NCBI GenBank assembly: GCA_963823595.1
Contig: CAWGME010000013.1
Coordinates: 62,001 to 126,000 of the forward strand
Direction: 5' to 3'
Source of the DNA: JAKAAZ01 sp963823595
GTDB lineage: Bacteria > Acidobacteriota > Terriglobia > Terriglobales > Acidobacteriaceae
DNA: 64,000 nt
The translations under genes were made by a program, and so were the position numbers. Shown here in pieces: positions 28,629-37,529 of this stretch. The notes below the pieces were generated by a model. It saw nothing but the letters and a program-made list of their open reading frames with translations, was not told the DNA's origin and did not search any database. Within the stretch, counting starts at the first letter, position 1. The number at the start of each line of letters is the position of its first letter.

Positions 28629-29934
28629 AATGTTTTCTTACCATTTTCTTACCAAAGGGTACGTCATTCTGAGCGCAGCGAAGAATCCAGAGGATGATGG
28701 CGCGCCGACGGAGTACGTCCTCTCCAGATTTGTTCTTAACGCGGTGCCGAAGCGGCCAGAGAAGTATCTGTTGCGATAAATCGGCCCGTCGATAGAACGG
28801 CGACAATTCCCGCAGTTTGGCCACCGCCTGCGGCACAATTTCAATGGCGAGATCGACATCCTCCTCCGTCGTCAATTTCGACAGACTGAAGCGCAGGCTG
28901 GCGCGCGCGCGCTCGGCCGGGACATGCATCGCCGTCAGCACGTGAGAGGGTTCGCTCGCTCCCGAGGCGCAGGCCGAGCCTCCGGAAACCGCGAGCCCCT
29001 TCAGGTCGAGCGCAATCACCAGCGCCTCGCCTTCCAGGTGATCGAACCAGAGATTCGTTGTGTTCGGCACGCGCGGCGCATGCGCGGAGTGCGCTCCCGC
29101 TTCGCCGACGCGGGAGATAATTTCCTGCTCCAGCCGATCGCGCAAAGCCGCCATCTTTTCCGGCGCGCCTTCCTCGATGCCCTTGCGGGCAATCTCCGCC
29201 GCTTTGCCAAGAGCGACGATGCCGGCCAGATTCTCCGTTCCGGCGCGGCGCTGGCGTTCATGCGTGCCGCCGTAAAAGAGCGGCTCAATTTTCGTATCTT
29301 TGCGGACGAACAAAATGCCGGTGCCCTGCGGCGCGTGCATTTTGTGCCCGGAAATCGACAGCAGATGGCAGCCGATCTTTTCAACATCGAGCGCCAGCTT
29401 GCCGGCCGTCTGCACCGCATCGGTGTGGAACTGCACGCCCGCTTCGGCAGCGATCCTGCCGATCTCCTCGACCGGCTGGATGGCGCCGGTTTCATTGTTT
29501 GCCATCATCACGCTGATCAGCCGGGTGTTGGGCCGCAGTGCGCGGCGGACATCGTCGGGATCGACAACGCATTCCGCGCTGACGGGAAGAAATGTAACCT
29601 CGCGCCCACACTGCAGAAGCCGCTCGGCGGCATGGATCACCGCATGGTGTTCAATGCTGCTGGTGATGACGTGATCGCCGGGCTTGGTCGCGCCGAACAG
29701 GGCAAGATTGTCGCTCTCCGTGCCGCCGCTGGTAAACACAATTTCCGCCGGACGGCAGTGCAGAAATGCGGCCAAGCCGATGCGCGCCTGCTCGACCGCT
29801 CCGCGCGCCTGCTGGCCGAAGGAGTGGACGGAGCTGGCGTTGCCGAAACGCTCCACGAAATACGGCCGCATCGCCTCAAAAACCTCCGGCAGCATCGGCG
29901 TCGTCGCGTTGGCGTCCATGTAGACACGGCGCAT
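28615..29934 (-). CDS. iscS: Cysteine desulfurase IscS/NifS
   Basis: A PLP enzyme that takes sulphur from cysteine. MRRVYMDANATTP is the usual start. SIEHHAV and DAVQTAGKL precede LSISGHKMHAPQG, where Lys binds PLP. GGSACASGASEPSHVL holds the catalytic Cys near residue 325, with the short loop of the IscS/NifS group. The frame is 439 codons, some 45 longer than usual. The tail after LRELSPFYRRA is not conserved and includes the palindromic repeat. Either a repeat insertion removed the normal stop or the tail is a sequence artefact. The ATG at 29934 is preferred over one 24 bases upstream. The downstream mnmA overlaps it. Confidence 0.92.
   Translation of the reverse strand: MRRVYMDANATTPMLPEVFEAMRPYFVERFGNASSVHSFGQQARGAVEQARIGLAAFLHCRPAEIVFTSGGTESDNLALFGATKPGDHVITSSIEHHAVIHAAERLLQCGREVTFLPVSAECVVDPDDVRRALRPNTRLISVMMANNETGAIQPVEEIGRIAAEAGVQFHTDAVQTAGKLALDVEKIGCHLLSISGHKMHAPQGTGILFVRKDTKIEPLFYGGTHERQRRAGTENLAGIVALGKAAEIARKGIEEGAPEKMAALRDRLEQEIISRVGEAGAHSAHAPRVPNTTNLWFDHLEGEALVIALDLKGLAVSGGSACASGASEPSHVLTAMHVPAERARASLRFSLSKLTTEEDVDLAIEIVPQAVAKLRELSPFYRRADLSQQILLWPLRHRVKNKSGEDVLRRRAIILWILRCAQNDVPFGKKMVRKHYARS
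28662..28688. repeat. Intergenic-type repeat (ATTCTGAGCGCAGCGAAGAAT)
   Basis: CGTCATTCTGAGCGCAGCGAAGAATCC is an imperfect palindrome of a kind that I know as abundant between genes of Acidobacteria and some other phyla. Here it lies inside the 3' end of the cysteine desulfurase frame and codes for the ILRCAQNDV segment. Only this one clear copy is seen in the window. Confidence 0.6.
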
Positions 29935-30005
29935 GGTCACGAAAAACTCTCCTATCATTATTGTACGGCGGCCGCGCTGGCCCCCACCTATGAAACGTAG
30001 TGGAG

Positions 30006-31451
30006 CTAGGGCAGGAACTGCGCCACCTTTTCCCGCTGCGGCGGAGGCGTCAGCCAGCTGACCACGAACAAGCAGACCAGTGAAGCCAGCAGCGCCGGAA
30101 AGATGGCATCGCGCTGCGCGATAGCAGCCGGAAAAACGTGACGGACGAAAGCCGTGTCCCAGAACACGGTGACGAACGTGCCCGCCGCGATGCAGGAAAC
30201 CGCGCCATAGGAATTGATGCGCCGCGAATAAAACGCCGCCAGCACGACCGGCGTCAGCGCCGTCGAATAGATGGTGTAAGCGTACAGCGCTTTCTCCAGG
30301 ATCGATACCGTGTAGGCCCCCTGGATCAACGCCCAGATGCCGAGCCCCACCACGACCAGCCGCGAAATCAGCAATATGCGTTTATTGCTGGCGCCGGGCT
30401 GCATGTAGCGAAGAAAAACATCGTTGACCAGATTCGTTGCCGGAGAGAACAGATAGTTGTTCGCCGTGGAGAGGACCTTGGCGAAGATGGCGCCCAGCAG
30501 CAGTGCGCCCAGCATCGCAGGCAGGCCATGCCGTGCCGTGTAGGCGATGACCTCGCGCGGGTTTTGACTCACTTCTCCTGTGCGATAGAGCGCCGAGCCG
30601 ATGACAGCGATGGCGATGATGATGGTCTCAAGAATCACCGTGCCGATGATCCAGCCGACCACCGCGATACGCGCGTCCCGCGGCGACTTCGCGGAAAAGA
30701 ATTTCTGATACATCGCCTGGTTGCCCAGCATGATCATCAGGACGGGCACGAAGAACTCCATCGCGCGGACGAACGAGATGGAGCCGAGCACCTGGAAGTG
30801 GGTTGGAGGCAGCACCGCGTGCAGACCGGCGACGCCGCCGGCTGCGTGCAGCAGAATCGGGATCGAGATGATCAGCGCCACCGTGACAAGCAGGCCGATG
30901 ACGACATCCATATACGCGACCGAAGCCATGCCGGCGAGAGCCGTGAACACGATGACGAAGCCCGCGATGATGTACATGCCCATCAGACTGCTGATCGCGC
31001 CGGGAAAGATGAGGTGGAGGATGTCGCCGCCGCCGCGCAATTGATAACTCGCGATCGCGGTATACGCGAACAAAATGGCGATCACGCCGAGAACGCGCGC
31101 CGTCTGGTTGTAGCGGGCTTCGAGCAGATCGGGAATGGTGAACTGGGCAAACTTTTGTGCGCGCGGCGCGATGAAGTAAATGAGCAGCAGCCCGGCCCAG
31201 CCGCCCGCCGGCTGCCATAGCGCGGCAAATCCATTGCGATAGGCATTTTCCGCGCCGGCGAACAGGGAGCCTGCGCCAATCCACGAAGACAGCAGCGTAA
31301 AAACCAGCACGAAAGCCGGCAGCGAGCGGCCGGCAACCAGATAGTCTGCTTTGGTTTTGACGCCGCGCAGCTGCGCCAGCGAAACCGCAAGCAGCACAAG
31401 AACGACAACGCCGAGAACCCAGGCATACAGTCCGGCGTGCAGCAATGACAT
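30006..31451 (-). CDS. Sodium:solute symporter (SSF family)
   Basis: A 481-residue inner-membrane transporter with about 13 hydrophobic helices, using the sodium gradient to import a small solute. KTKADYLVAGRSLPAFVLVF is the first-loop SSF signature, GSLFAGAENAYRNGFAALW lies after helix 2, and FTALAGMASVAYMDVV is the conserved helix 5 region of proline/pantothenate/urea-type members. The later IFAKVLSTANNYLFSPATNLVNDVF block is also typical. The substrate cannot be predicted. Neighbouring genes (iscS upstream in the map, PLP decarboxylase on the other side) give no clear hint. Confidence 0.88.
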   Translation of the reverse strand: MSLLHAGLYAWVLGVVVLVLLAVSLAQLRGVKTKADYLVAGRSLPAFVLVFTLLSSWIGAGSLFAGAENAYRNGFAALWQPAGGWAGLLLIYFIAPRAQKFAQFTIPDLLEARYNQTARVLGVIAILFAYTAIASYQLRGGGDILHLIFPGAISSLMGMYIIAGFVIVFTALAGMASVAYMDVVIGLLVTVALIISIPILLHAAGGVAGLHAVLPPTHFQVLGSISFVRAMEFFVPVLMIMLGNQAMYQKFFSAKSPRDARIAVVGWIIGTVILETIIIAIAVIGSALYRTGEVSQNPREVIAYTARHGLPAMLGALLLGAIFAKVLSTANNYLFSPATNLVNDVFLRYMQPGASNKRILLISRLVVVGLGIWALIQGAYTVSILEKALYAYTIYSTALTPVVLAAFYSRRINSYGAVSCIAAGTFVTVFWDTAFVRHVFPAAIAQRDAIFPALLASLVCLFVVSWLTPPPQREKVAQFLP

Positions 31452-31521
31452 TCACGGTACCCGTGCAGGAAAAAGTAAGGAACGGATCAGTGTATAGAAG
31501 GTAATTGCAACCGACACCTTC

Positions 31522-32959
31522 TCACGTATTGAGTGGATGCTTAATTGCCAGGGCGCCGGAGCGCAATTTCGTGAGAACACGTCCCACTGCATCCACAGTC
31601 TTAATGACGTCTTCGCGTGAAGTCTGCCAGTTCGAGACGCTAATGCGCATCGCGCGGCGCCCGTCCCGAGTCGTTGTTCCAGAGAAAAATGAGGTGCCCT
31701 CTGCTGCAATCTCTGCGATGACATCGTCTGTCCACTGGTCGGAAAGCGTTCCGGATGGATCGGAAAATGCGACCATTCCCTGATTGATGATTGGAGTGCT
31801 GAGTACCTTGACTCCTTCCAATTGTCCAAGTCCTGCGACCAGTTGAGCGGCACAGTCGCAGCAGCGCTCGACAAGCTCCAGCACGCCATCACGGCCAAGC
31901 TCGCGCAAGGCGGCGTAGCTGGCGAATCCCCGCGCCCGGCGCGAGAATTCCGGATTCCAGTCGAGTGGATCGCGAGCAAGGTTTTGCTGCGTGAGATAGC
32001 TTGCGTGATAGCTCATGGACGCCCGGTGCGCATCCGGCTCCGCGACGAAAGCATAGCCGCAGTCGTAGGGAACGTTTAACCATTTGTGACCGTCGGTTGC
32101 CCAAGAGTGTGCCCGCTCAACTCCACGGACCAGTCGTTCAAAGCGTGGACTGGCCGCCGCCCACATGCCGAAGGCTCCATCCACATGCGTCCATGCTCCG
32201 TATTTGCGCGCGATTGGAATGAGTGTTTCGAAGTCGTCGAATCCGCCGGTATTGACGTCGCCTGCCTGCAGCAGCACGATCGCAGGTTGGTCACCGGCTT
32301 CTTGAAGTGCTTCTTCGAGCGCACCCGGATCGAGTGCTCCAGCGCTCATCGACGCGCAGGCTTGTGATGGATCGATCGCCAAAGCCGAGCAGACGCACGG
32401 TGCGGTCGATGGTTGCGTGCCGAATGCCGCAGAAGACACGTATTTGCGGCGAGCCGCTCATGCCCAGTCGCTCTACATCCCAACCTCTTCGCTGCAACAA
32501 CCATGTTCGTGCGGCAGCCAGGCAGGTCGTGTGGGCCATCTGGCAGCCGGTCACCAGGGCGAAAGATGTCGGCGCAGGCAACCGAAAAAGATCCTTCAAC
32601 CACGAACCGACCGCTTCCTCGACGATCGCCAATGCCGGGCTCACACTGTACAGACCGCCATTCTGGTCCCAGGTTGAGGTCAGCCAATCGGCGGCGAGCG
32701 CCGAGGGCAGAGACCCGCCGATCACCCATGCGTAGAAACGGGCATTCACGGAATTGTTGAGGCCGCCCTCAATTCCCTTCACAAGGTCGTCGATAACGGT
32801 TTCTGCCGCCACGGGATTGCGGTTCCACTCTATGAGCAATCGTCCGCGCAAAGTCTCCAGCGAGGCGGTGGGGCCGACCGGACGCGCATCGACGGTTCGC
32901 AGGTATTCGAGCGCATGATGCATGGCGCTTTCAAGAGCAGGTTTGAAATTCTTGCGCAT
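31522..32959 (-). CDS. PLP-dependent group II decarboxylase-like enzyme (one frame break)
   Basis: A protein of about 475 residues of the aromatic-L-amino-acid/glutamate decarboxylase fold. The N-terminal piece from ATG 32959 reads FYAWVIGGSLPSALAADWL, SPALAIVEEAVGSWL and VTGCQMAHTTCLAAAR, then loses the frame around 32370-32400. The next frame continues with LDPGALEEAL, THVDGAFGMWA, WATDGHKWLNVPYDCG (Lys binds PLP) and YHASYL. Joined, the length and order of blocks match acidobacterial decarboxylase/aminotransferase-like proteins. The substrate is unknown. It begins ten bases after the yggS frame and is probably cotranscribed with it. The break may be an error, given similar breaks in neighbouring genes. 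Confidence 0.75.
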
Positions 32960-32969
32960 ATATCCATCC

Positions 32970-33695
32970 TTAGTGCGGGGCAGGCCTCTCGCCAAAAATC
33001 GCCGTCCCGACGCGCACCAGGGTTGCGCCTTCCTGAATGGCGACAGGAAAATCGTGCGACATGCCCATCGAAAGCTCATCGAGTGCCAAGCCTCGAATAT
33101 CGCTGCGCCAGGGAATCGCGCAGCGTTCGCAACTGGCGGAAGTATGGCCGCGCCTGCTCGGGATCTTCCGCATAGGGCGGGATGGTCATGAGCCCGCGTG
33201 TGTCTGATATGCGAAAAATCCGGCAGCCGTTCGAGCAAGCTGAGCGAGCTCTGCGGAATCCGGCGCGAGCCCGTGCTTCGACGGCTCCGGGCTAAGTTTG
33301 ATTTCGATGCAGACGGGCAGTCTTTTGCCCGCTTCCGCAGCCGCCTGATCAAGCCGCTCCGCCAGGCGCAACGAATCGACAGTATCGATGCCATCGAAAA
33401 GCTGGACCGCGCGCGCGGCCTTGTTCGACTGCACCGGGCCGATGCAATGGAAGACGGCTGGCGGTTGCGCAGCGAAGATTCCTGCAGCGAGCAGCGCAGG
33501 TTGTTTTCCCTCATATTCCTGCACACGATTCTCGCCGAAGAGACGAATCCCGGCGGCATACGCTTCAAGAATCGCTTCCGTTGGATGCATCTTCGAAACC
33601 GCCATCAGGCGCACGCTGTCGCGCGAACGGTTCGCGCTGCGGCAGGCGGCGATCATCTGTTCTTCCACGCGAGCGATGTTTTCTGCAATTGACAT
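32970..33695 (-). CDS. yggS: YggS-type PLP-binding protein (two frame breaks)
   Basis: A PLP homeostasis protein with a fold-type III barrel. From ATG 33695: VRLMAVSKMHP holds the PLP Lys, LFGENRVQEYEGK and FHCIGPVQSNKAARAV are signatures, and VDSLRLAERL follows. Near 33190 the frame changes so that GLMTIPPYAEDPEQARPYFR can follow, and near 33090 it changes again to reach LDELSMGMSHDFPVAIQEGA and RVGTAIFGERP. All expected motifs are there over about 240 residues, so only two single-base indels separate it from a normal gene. Two breaks within 100 bases could be real inactivation or poor sequence. An open frame of 30 codons upstream of the start is derived from a repeat and is not coding. Confidence 0.75.
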
Positions 33696-33727
33696 GGAAA
33701 CCGCAGGTCCCTCCACTACGCTTCCCA

Positions 33728-33783
33728 CCCCAGCGACGAAGACGTGTCGCCGGGGACTCCGGTTTCGCTTCGGTCGGGATGAC
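33728..33783. repeat. Hairpin-bearing intergenic repeat between trxB and yggS
   Basis: CCCCAGCGAC and GTCGCCGGGG (33729-33755) pair to form a GC-rich hairpin with one mismatch and a short purine loop. TTTCGCTTCGGTCGGGATGAC follows. I associate this combination with a repeated element found between genes of Acidobacteria; that is memory, not a search. It separates trxB from yggS and might act as a terminator or attenuator on the minus strand. Confidence 0.45.
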
Positions 33784-33792
33784 ACCTCAGGA

Positions 33793-34728
33793 TTATCGTC
33801 CGTGCTCTTCTAAGAATTTCTCCACTTCCAGCGCCGCCATGCATCCGCTTCCTGCCGCCGTAACCGCCTGCCGATAGCGGCGGTCCTGCACATCGCCACA
33901 GGCAAAGACGCCGGCCACGCGGGTGAACACATTATCGTGGGTGCGGATGTATCCGTCATTATCCAGATCAATCTGGCCGACGAACATCTTCGCGTTTGGC
34001 TCGTGGCCGATGCCGAGAAACATGGCGCTCACCGGCAGCACGAATCTCTCTCCACTGGCGAGGTTGTGCAGCTTCAGACCGGTGACTTCCTTCTGCTCCA
34101 CACCGAGAACCTCTTCGACAGCGGTGTTGGTCAGAAATTTGATCTTCTCGTGCGCAATGGCGCGTTCCAGCATGATCTTCGATGCGCGAAAATGTTCGCG
34201 CCGGTGGATCAGCGTGACCTTAGTGGCGAAGCGGGTCAGGAAGAGCGCTTCTTCCATCGCGGAGTCGCCGCCGCCGATAACCGCAATTTCCTTCCCGGCA
34301 AAAAAGAAGCCATCGCAGGTGGCGCAGCTGCTGACGCCGTGGCCGATCAGGGCATGTTCGCTGGGCAGCCCCAGCCAGCGCGCCGAGGCTCCGCTGGCGA
34401 TGATCAGCGTGCGCGTATGCAACACGTCTTTGCCCAGGTGCAGCTGGAACGGGCGCTTTGACAAGTCCACGCTGCTTAAATGGCCCAGACGGAAATCCGT
34501 GCCGAAGCGCGATGCCTGCATCCGCATGTTCTCGATCAACTGCGGGCCCTGGATGCCGTCCGGCCATCCGGGAAAATTTTCGACCAGCGTCGTGATCGAA
34601 AGCTGCCCGCCAGGCTCGTGTCCTTCAAGCACCAGCGGTTTCAAATTGGCGCGGGCCGCGTAGATGGCGGCTGTCAGCCCGGCGCATCCAGTTCCGACGA
34701 TAATGGTGTCGTGAGTTTCGTCTGTCAT
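33793..34728 (-). CDS. trxB: Thioredoxin reductase
   Basis: A 311-residue flavoprotein that reduces thioredoxin with NADPH. TIIVGTGCAGLTAAIYAAR is the FAD-binding motif, with Cys at the position where Pro is usual. GHGVSSCATCDGFFF has the redox-active CATC pair near residue 137. AVIGGGDSAMEEALFLTRF binds NADPH, together with HRREHFRA. GVFACGDVQDRRYRQAVTAAGSG closes the FAD site. The CxxC pair rules out the related bacillithiol-disulphide reductase YpdA type. The start ATG is at 34728. It is divergent from ndh, with about 130 bases between. Confidence 0.94.
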   Translation of the reverse strand: MTDETHDTIIVGTGCAGLTAAIYAARANLKPLVLEGHEPGGQLSITTLVENFPGWPDGIQGPQLIENMRMQASRFGTDFRLGHLSSVDLSKRPFQLHLGKDVLHTRTLIIASGASARWLGLPSEHALIGHGVSSCATCDGFFFAGKEIAVIGGGDSAMEEALFLTRFATKVTLIHRREHFRASKIMLERAIAHEKIKFLTNTAVEEVLGVEQKEVTGLKLHNLASGERFVLPVSAMFLGIGHEPNAKMFVGQIDLDNDGYIRTHDNVFTRVAGVFACGDVQDRRYRQAVTAAGSGCMAALEVEKFLEEHGR

Positions 34729-34857
34729 GTTCTGTGTCTAGTGTATCGGGAGTTCTTTCAGCGTTAGCGAAAGAGCTCACGCGCCGCGCTTTTCCGTCCA
34801 AGTGAGGTCTCGTTGCATCCAAAGAGATGACAGCCGCCACCGGAGGGATTCGAAAGC

Positions 34858-36237
34858 ATGGCAGCGAACAATGGAAACAGCACTGCGCAGCCGCGAGTTG
34901 TCATCGTCGGCGGCGGTTTTGCGGGCCTTAATGCCGCTATGCAGTTTGCCGGGAAACCTGTTGCGGTAACGCTGGTGGACCGCCGCAATCACCACACCTT
35001 TCAGCCGCTGCTTTATCAGGTGGCGCTGGCCGCGCTTTCTCCGGGAGATATCGCCCAGCCGATCCGGTCCATACTTCGCAAACAGACCAATGTCGAAGTA
35101 TTGATGGACGAAGTTATCTCGATCGATGTTGCCGGGAAATCGGTTCGCCTGCACAGCGGCTCGAACCTGATCTACGACGATCTCATTCTGGCGACGGGGT
35201 CGACGCATTCCTATTTCGGCCATGACGAATGGGCGCCGCTCGCCCCGGGACTGAAGACGATCGAAGATGCCATTGAGATTCGCCGCCGCGTGCTGCTGGC
35301 CTTTGAACTGGCGGAGCGGCAAAAGCTGGAGCACGGCTCCCATCCGCCGCTGAACTTCGTCGTTGTCGGCGGCGGTCCAACCGGAGTGGAACTTGCCGGG
35401 GCCATCTCCGACATTTCCCGGCTCTACATGCGGAGCGATTTTCGCCAGATCGATCCGGCAAACGCCCACGTGCTCGTGATCGAGGGCGCTCCGCGCATCC
35501 TGGCCACCTATCCTGAGGACCTGTCCCGCAAAGCCACTGAGGAACTGGCGCACCTGGGAGTCGAGGTGCGAACCAATCTGCAGGTCACCGATATTCAACC
35601 CGGTTACGTTGTCGCCGGCGGAGAAAAAATTGAATCCGTGGTGACGCTGTGGGCGGCGGGTGTGCAGGCCTCGCCGCTTGGCAAGATGCTGGGTGTTCCC
35701 ACGGACAAACGCGGAGCAATCACCGTGGATGATTATCTGAACCCGCCGGGGTACGCGAACGTCTTCATTTGCGGCGACCTGGCCCATGTGGTTGAGAATG
35801 GCAGGCAAATCCCCGGCGTAGCCCAGCCTGCCATGCAGATGGGCGCACATGCCGCGCAGGAAATCCTCGCGGACCTGGCGGGAAAGCCGCGAACAAAATT
35901 CCATTATTTCGACAAGGGCGATATGGCCACCATCGGTCGGCACGAAGCGGTGGCCGATATGAAATGGCCTTTCCATGCGCACCTGAGCGGCTTCATCGCC
36001 TGGTTCGCATGGTTGAGCGTCCATATTTATTTTCTGATCGGATTTCGCAATCGCTTCGCAGTGCTGCTGCAATGGATGTGGACGTACTTCGGTTTGAGTA
36101 GCGGAGGTCCCAGGCTGATTACCGGAAGCCAGAAACTGCCCGGCTGGGGGGTCTTGATCGGAGCGCAGGCAAATGCGAACGGACTGCGGCTGGACCCGAA
36201 TTCTCCGGGCGCTGTGGAAGCGCCAGCCGTGAAATGA
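34858..36237 (+). CDS. ndh: Type II NADH dehydrogenase (NDH-2)
   Basis: A 459-residue membrane-associated flavoprotein that passes electrons from NADH to quinone without pumping protons. RVVIVGGGFAGLNAAMQF binds FAD, followed by HTFQPLLYQVA, a block specific to NDH-2. FVVVGGGPTGVELAGAISD binds NADH. VTLWAAGVQASPLG and YANVFICGDLAHV complete the flavin site, and PGVAQPAMQMGAHAA is the quinone-site Q-A-x2-Q-type block. A C-terminal hydrophobic stretch (FIAWFAWLSVHIYFLIGF) anchors it in the membrane. GGAGG lies 11 bases upstream. A small F420-reductase-like gene follows by 35 bases and may be in the same operon. Confidence 0.93.
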   Translation: MAANNGNSTAQPRVVIVGGGFAGLNAAMQFAGKPVAVTLVDRRNHHTFQPLLYQVALAALSPGDIAQPIRSILRKQTNVEVLMDEVISIDVAGKSVRLHSGSNLIYDDLILATGSTHSYFGHDEWAPLAPGLKTIEDAIEIRRRVLLAFELAERQKLEHGSHPPLNFVVVGGGPTGVELAGAISDISRLYMRSDFRQIDPANAHVLVIEGAPRILATYPEDLSRKATEELAHLGVEVRTNLQVTDIQPGYVVAGGEKIESVVTLWAAGVQASPLGKMLGVPTDKRGAITVDDYLNPPGYANVFICGDLAHVVENGRQIPGVAQPAMQMGAHAAQEILADLAGKPRTKFHYFDKGDMATIGRHEAVADMKWPFHAHLSGFIAWFAWLSVHIYFLIGFRNRFAVLLQWMWTYFGLSSGGPRLITGSQKLPGWGVLIGAQANANGLRLDPNSPGAVEAPAVK

Positions 36238-36272
36238 CGCAATAAATTCCTATTCACATACTCGGGGATGAA

Positions 36273-36905
36273 ATGAAAATTGGAGTGATTGGTTCAGGGA
36301 ATGTGGGTGGCACCGTCGGGGTAAGGTGGGCGGAGAATGGTCACTCGGTTGTTCTGAGTTCACGCAATCCTCGATCGGAAGAGATGAAGGCGCTGGTGGC
36401 GAAGGCGTCTGGGTCCGTCAGGGCGGCGACTGTGGAAGAAGCGGTTCAGGCCAGCGACATCCTTCTGCTGGCGACTCCCTGGCCGGCGACCCGGGACGCG
36501 ATCGAGGGCATGGGCGATCTGACAGGAAAAATCGTCATCGACGCCACCAATCCTCTGCTCCCGGATTTGACCGGCCTGGAATGCGGCACCACTACTTCCG
36601 GCGGCGAGCAGGTGGCGGCGTGGGCGCATGGCGCCAAGGTGGTGAAAGCTATGAATACGGTCGGTTACAACATCATGGCCCAGCCGGCGTTCGGCGCCGA
36701 GTTGCCCGCGCTTTTTTATTGCGGCGATAACCCCGACGCCAAGAGGACGGTGAAGAGCCTGGTCGAAGAACTTGGCTTTGAAGGTCTGGATGCGGGACCT
36801 TTACGCCAGGCCCGGCTGCTGGAACCATTCGCGCTGCTCTGGATATCGCTGGCGTATCCGCAAGGCTACGGCCGCGAAATCGCATTTAAGCTTCTGCGGC
36901 GCTGA
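36273..36905 (+). CDS. NADPH-dependent F420 reductase-like/NADP-binding oxidoreductase
   Basis: A 210-residue Rossmann protein of the F420-dependent NADP oxidoreductase family. MKIGVIGSGNVGGTVGVRWA binds the dinucleotide. SSRNP after the second strand suggests NADP preference. LLATPWPATRDAI, VIDATNPLLPD and VVKAMNTVGYNIMAQP are family blocks. Most members outside actinobacteria and archaea do not use F420, so the cofactor partner is uncertain. GGGGA precedes the ATG. It is in line with ndh, and a role in redox balance is a reasonable but untested idea. Confidence 0.8.
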   Translation: MKIGVIGSGNVGGTVGVRWAENGHSVVLSSRNPRSEEMKALVAKASGSVRAATVEEAVQASDILLLATPWPATRDAIEGMGDLTGKIVIDATNPLLPDLTGLECGTTTSGGEQVAAWAHGAKVVKAMNTVGYNIMAQPAFGAELPALFYCGDNPDAKRTVKSLVEELGFEGLDAGPLRQARLLEPFALLWISLAYPQGYGREIAFKLLRR

Positions 36906-36940
36906 TACAGTCGCCCTACACAGTGACTATGAAAATCGCG

Positions 36941-37441
36941 CTATTCTTCCGGAGTCAGCTTCAAGGATTCGTAGTTCTGTCCGGTTTCAAGACAGAGAGC
37001 TTCGACGACCAGTTCATGGTCCGCCCGCTGGGCCAATCCGGAGACGGTCACCGCGCCGATCACGCCGGCGTTCGCGACGCGGATCGGGAAACTGCCTCCA
37101 TCGGCGGCGTAGTCGGAGTCAGGCAATGCCTGTCTGTCGACAAGATTGGTTTTCTTCTGTAGCAGATCCAGTCCTACCGCATAAGAGCTGCGAAAAAACC
37201 GCGCCACAACATTGCTCTTGCGACGTACCCACTCGGAATTACTTGGGCTGGTTCCACCCAGAGCGGTATAGAACAGCGGCTGGTTGAACCGCCGGACATC
37301 GATGACTACCCCAAAATTGCGCGCCACCGCCATATCGCGCAGGCGAGTGCCAATCTGCCATGCGACTTCGTGATCGAAGTGCGGCAATACTAACGACTGT
37401 TCCTGCAAGGCGATTTTCGAGAGATCATCCTGGATTGCCAT
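36941..37441 (-). CDS. UPF0303/heme-degrading-domain family protein
   Basis: A 166-residue soluble protein similar to UPF0303 (YBR137W-like, HbpS/GlcG fold). GTRLRDMAVARNFGVVIDVRR is the first helix-strand block, NSEWVRRKSNVVARFFRSSY is the signature W-x2-R-K block, and ADGGSFPIRVANAGVIGAVTVSG is the conserved Gly-rich turn. Some fold relatives bind heme or glycolate-linked ligands, but this subgroup has no proven activity. It converges with the preceding gene and stands alone. Confidence 0.78.
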   Translation of the reverse strand: MAIQDDLSKIALQEQSLVLPHFDHEVAWQIGTRLRDMAVARNFGVVIDVRRFNQPLFYTALGGTSPSNSEWVRRKSNVVARFFRSSYAVGLDLLQKKTNLVDRQALPDSDYAADGGSFPIRVANAGVIGAVTVSGLAQRADHELVVEALCLETGQNYESLKLTPEE

Positions 37442-37529
37442 GCGGAGTGCTCCTTAAGCCGCAAGAGGCTTGGTCTTAGCAAAGATAAATCACATTGTTT
37501 CGCTGTGTTCGGGTGAGAAAGTTCTTCAC

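Noticed and set aside
28924..31220. Long plus-strand frames opposite iscS (358 codons) and the SSF transporter (360 codons)
   Set aside because: Composition is His/Arg/Asp-rich with no motif, and both are fully antisense to well-identified genes.
33696..33785. 30-codon N-terminal extension of yggS
   Set aside because: It is translated from a repeat-type hairpin; the conserved protein starts at 33695.
34777..36072. 431-codon open frame on the minus strand opposite ndh
   Set aside because: The plus-strand NDH-2 has all cofactor motifs. The opposite frame has no recognisable domain and no ribosome site.
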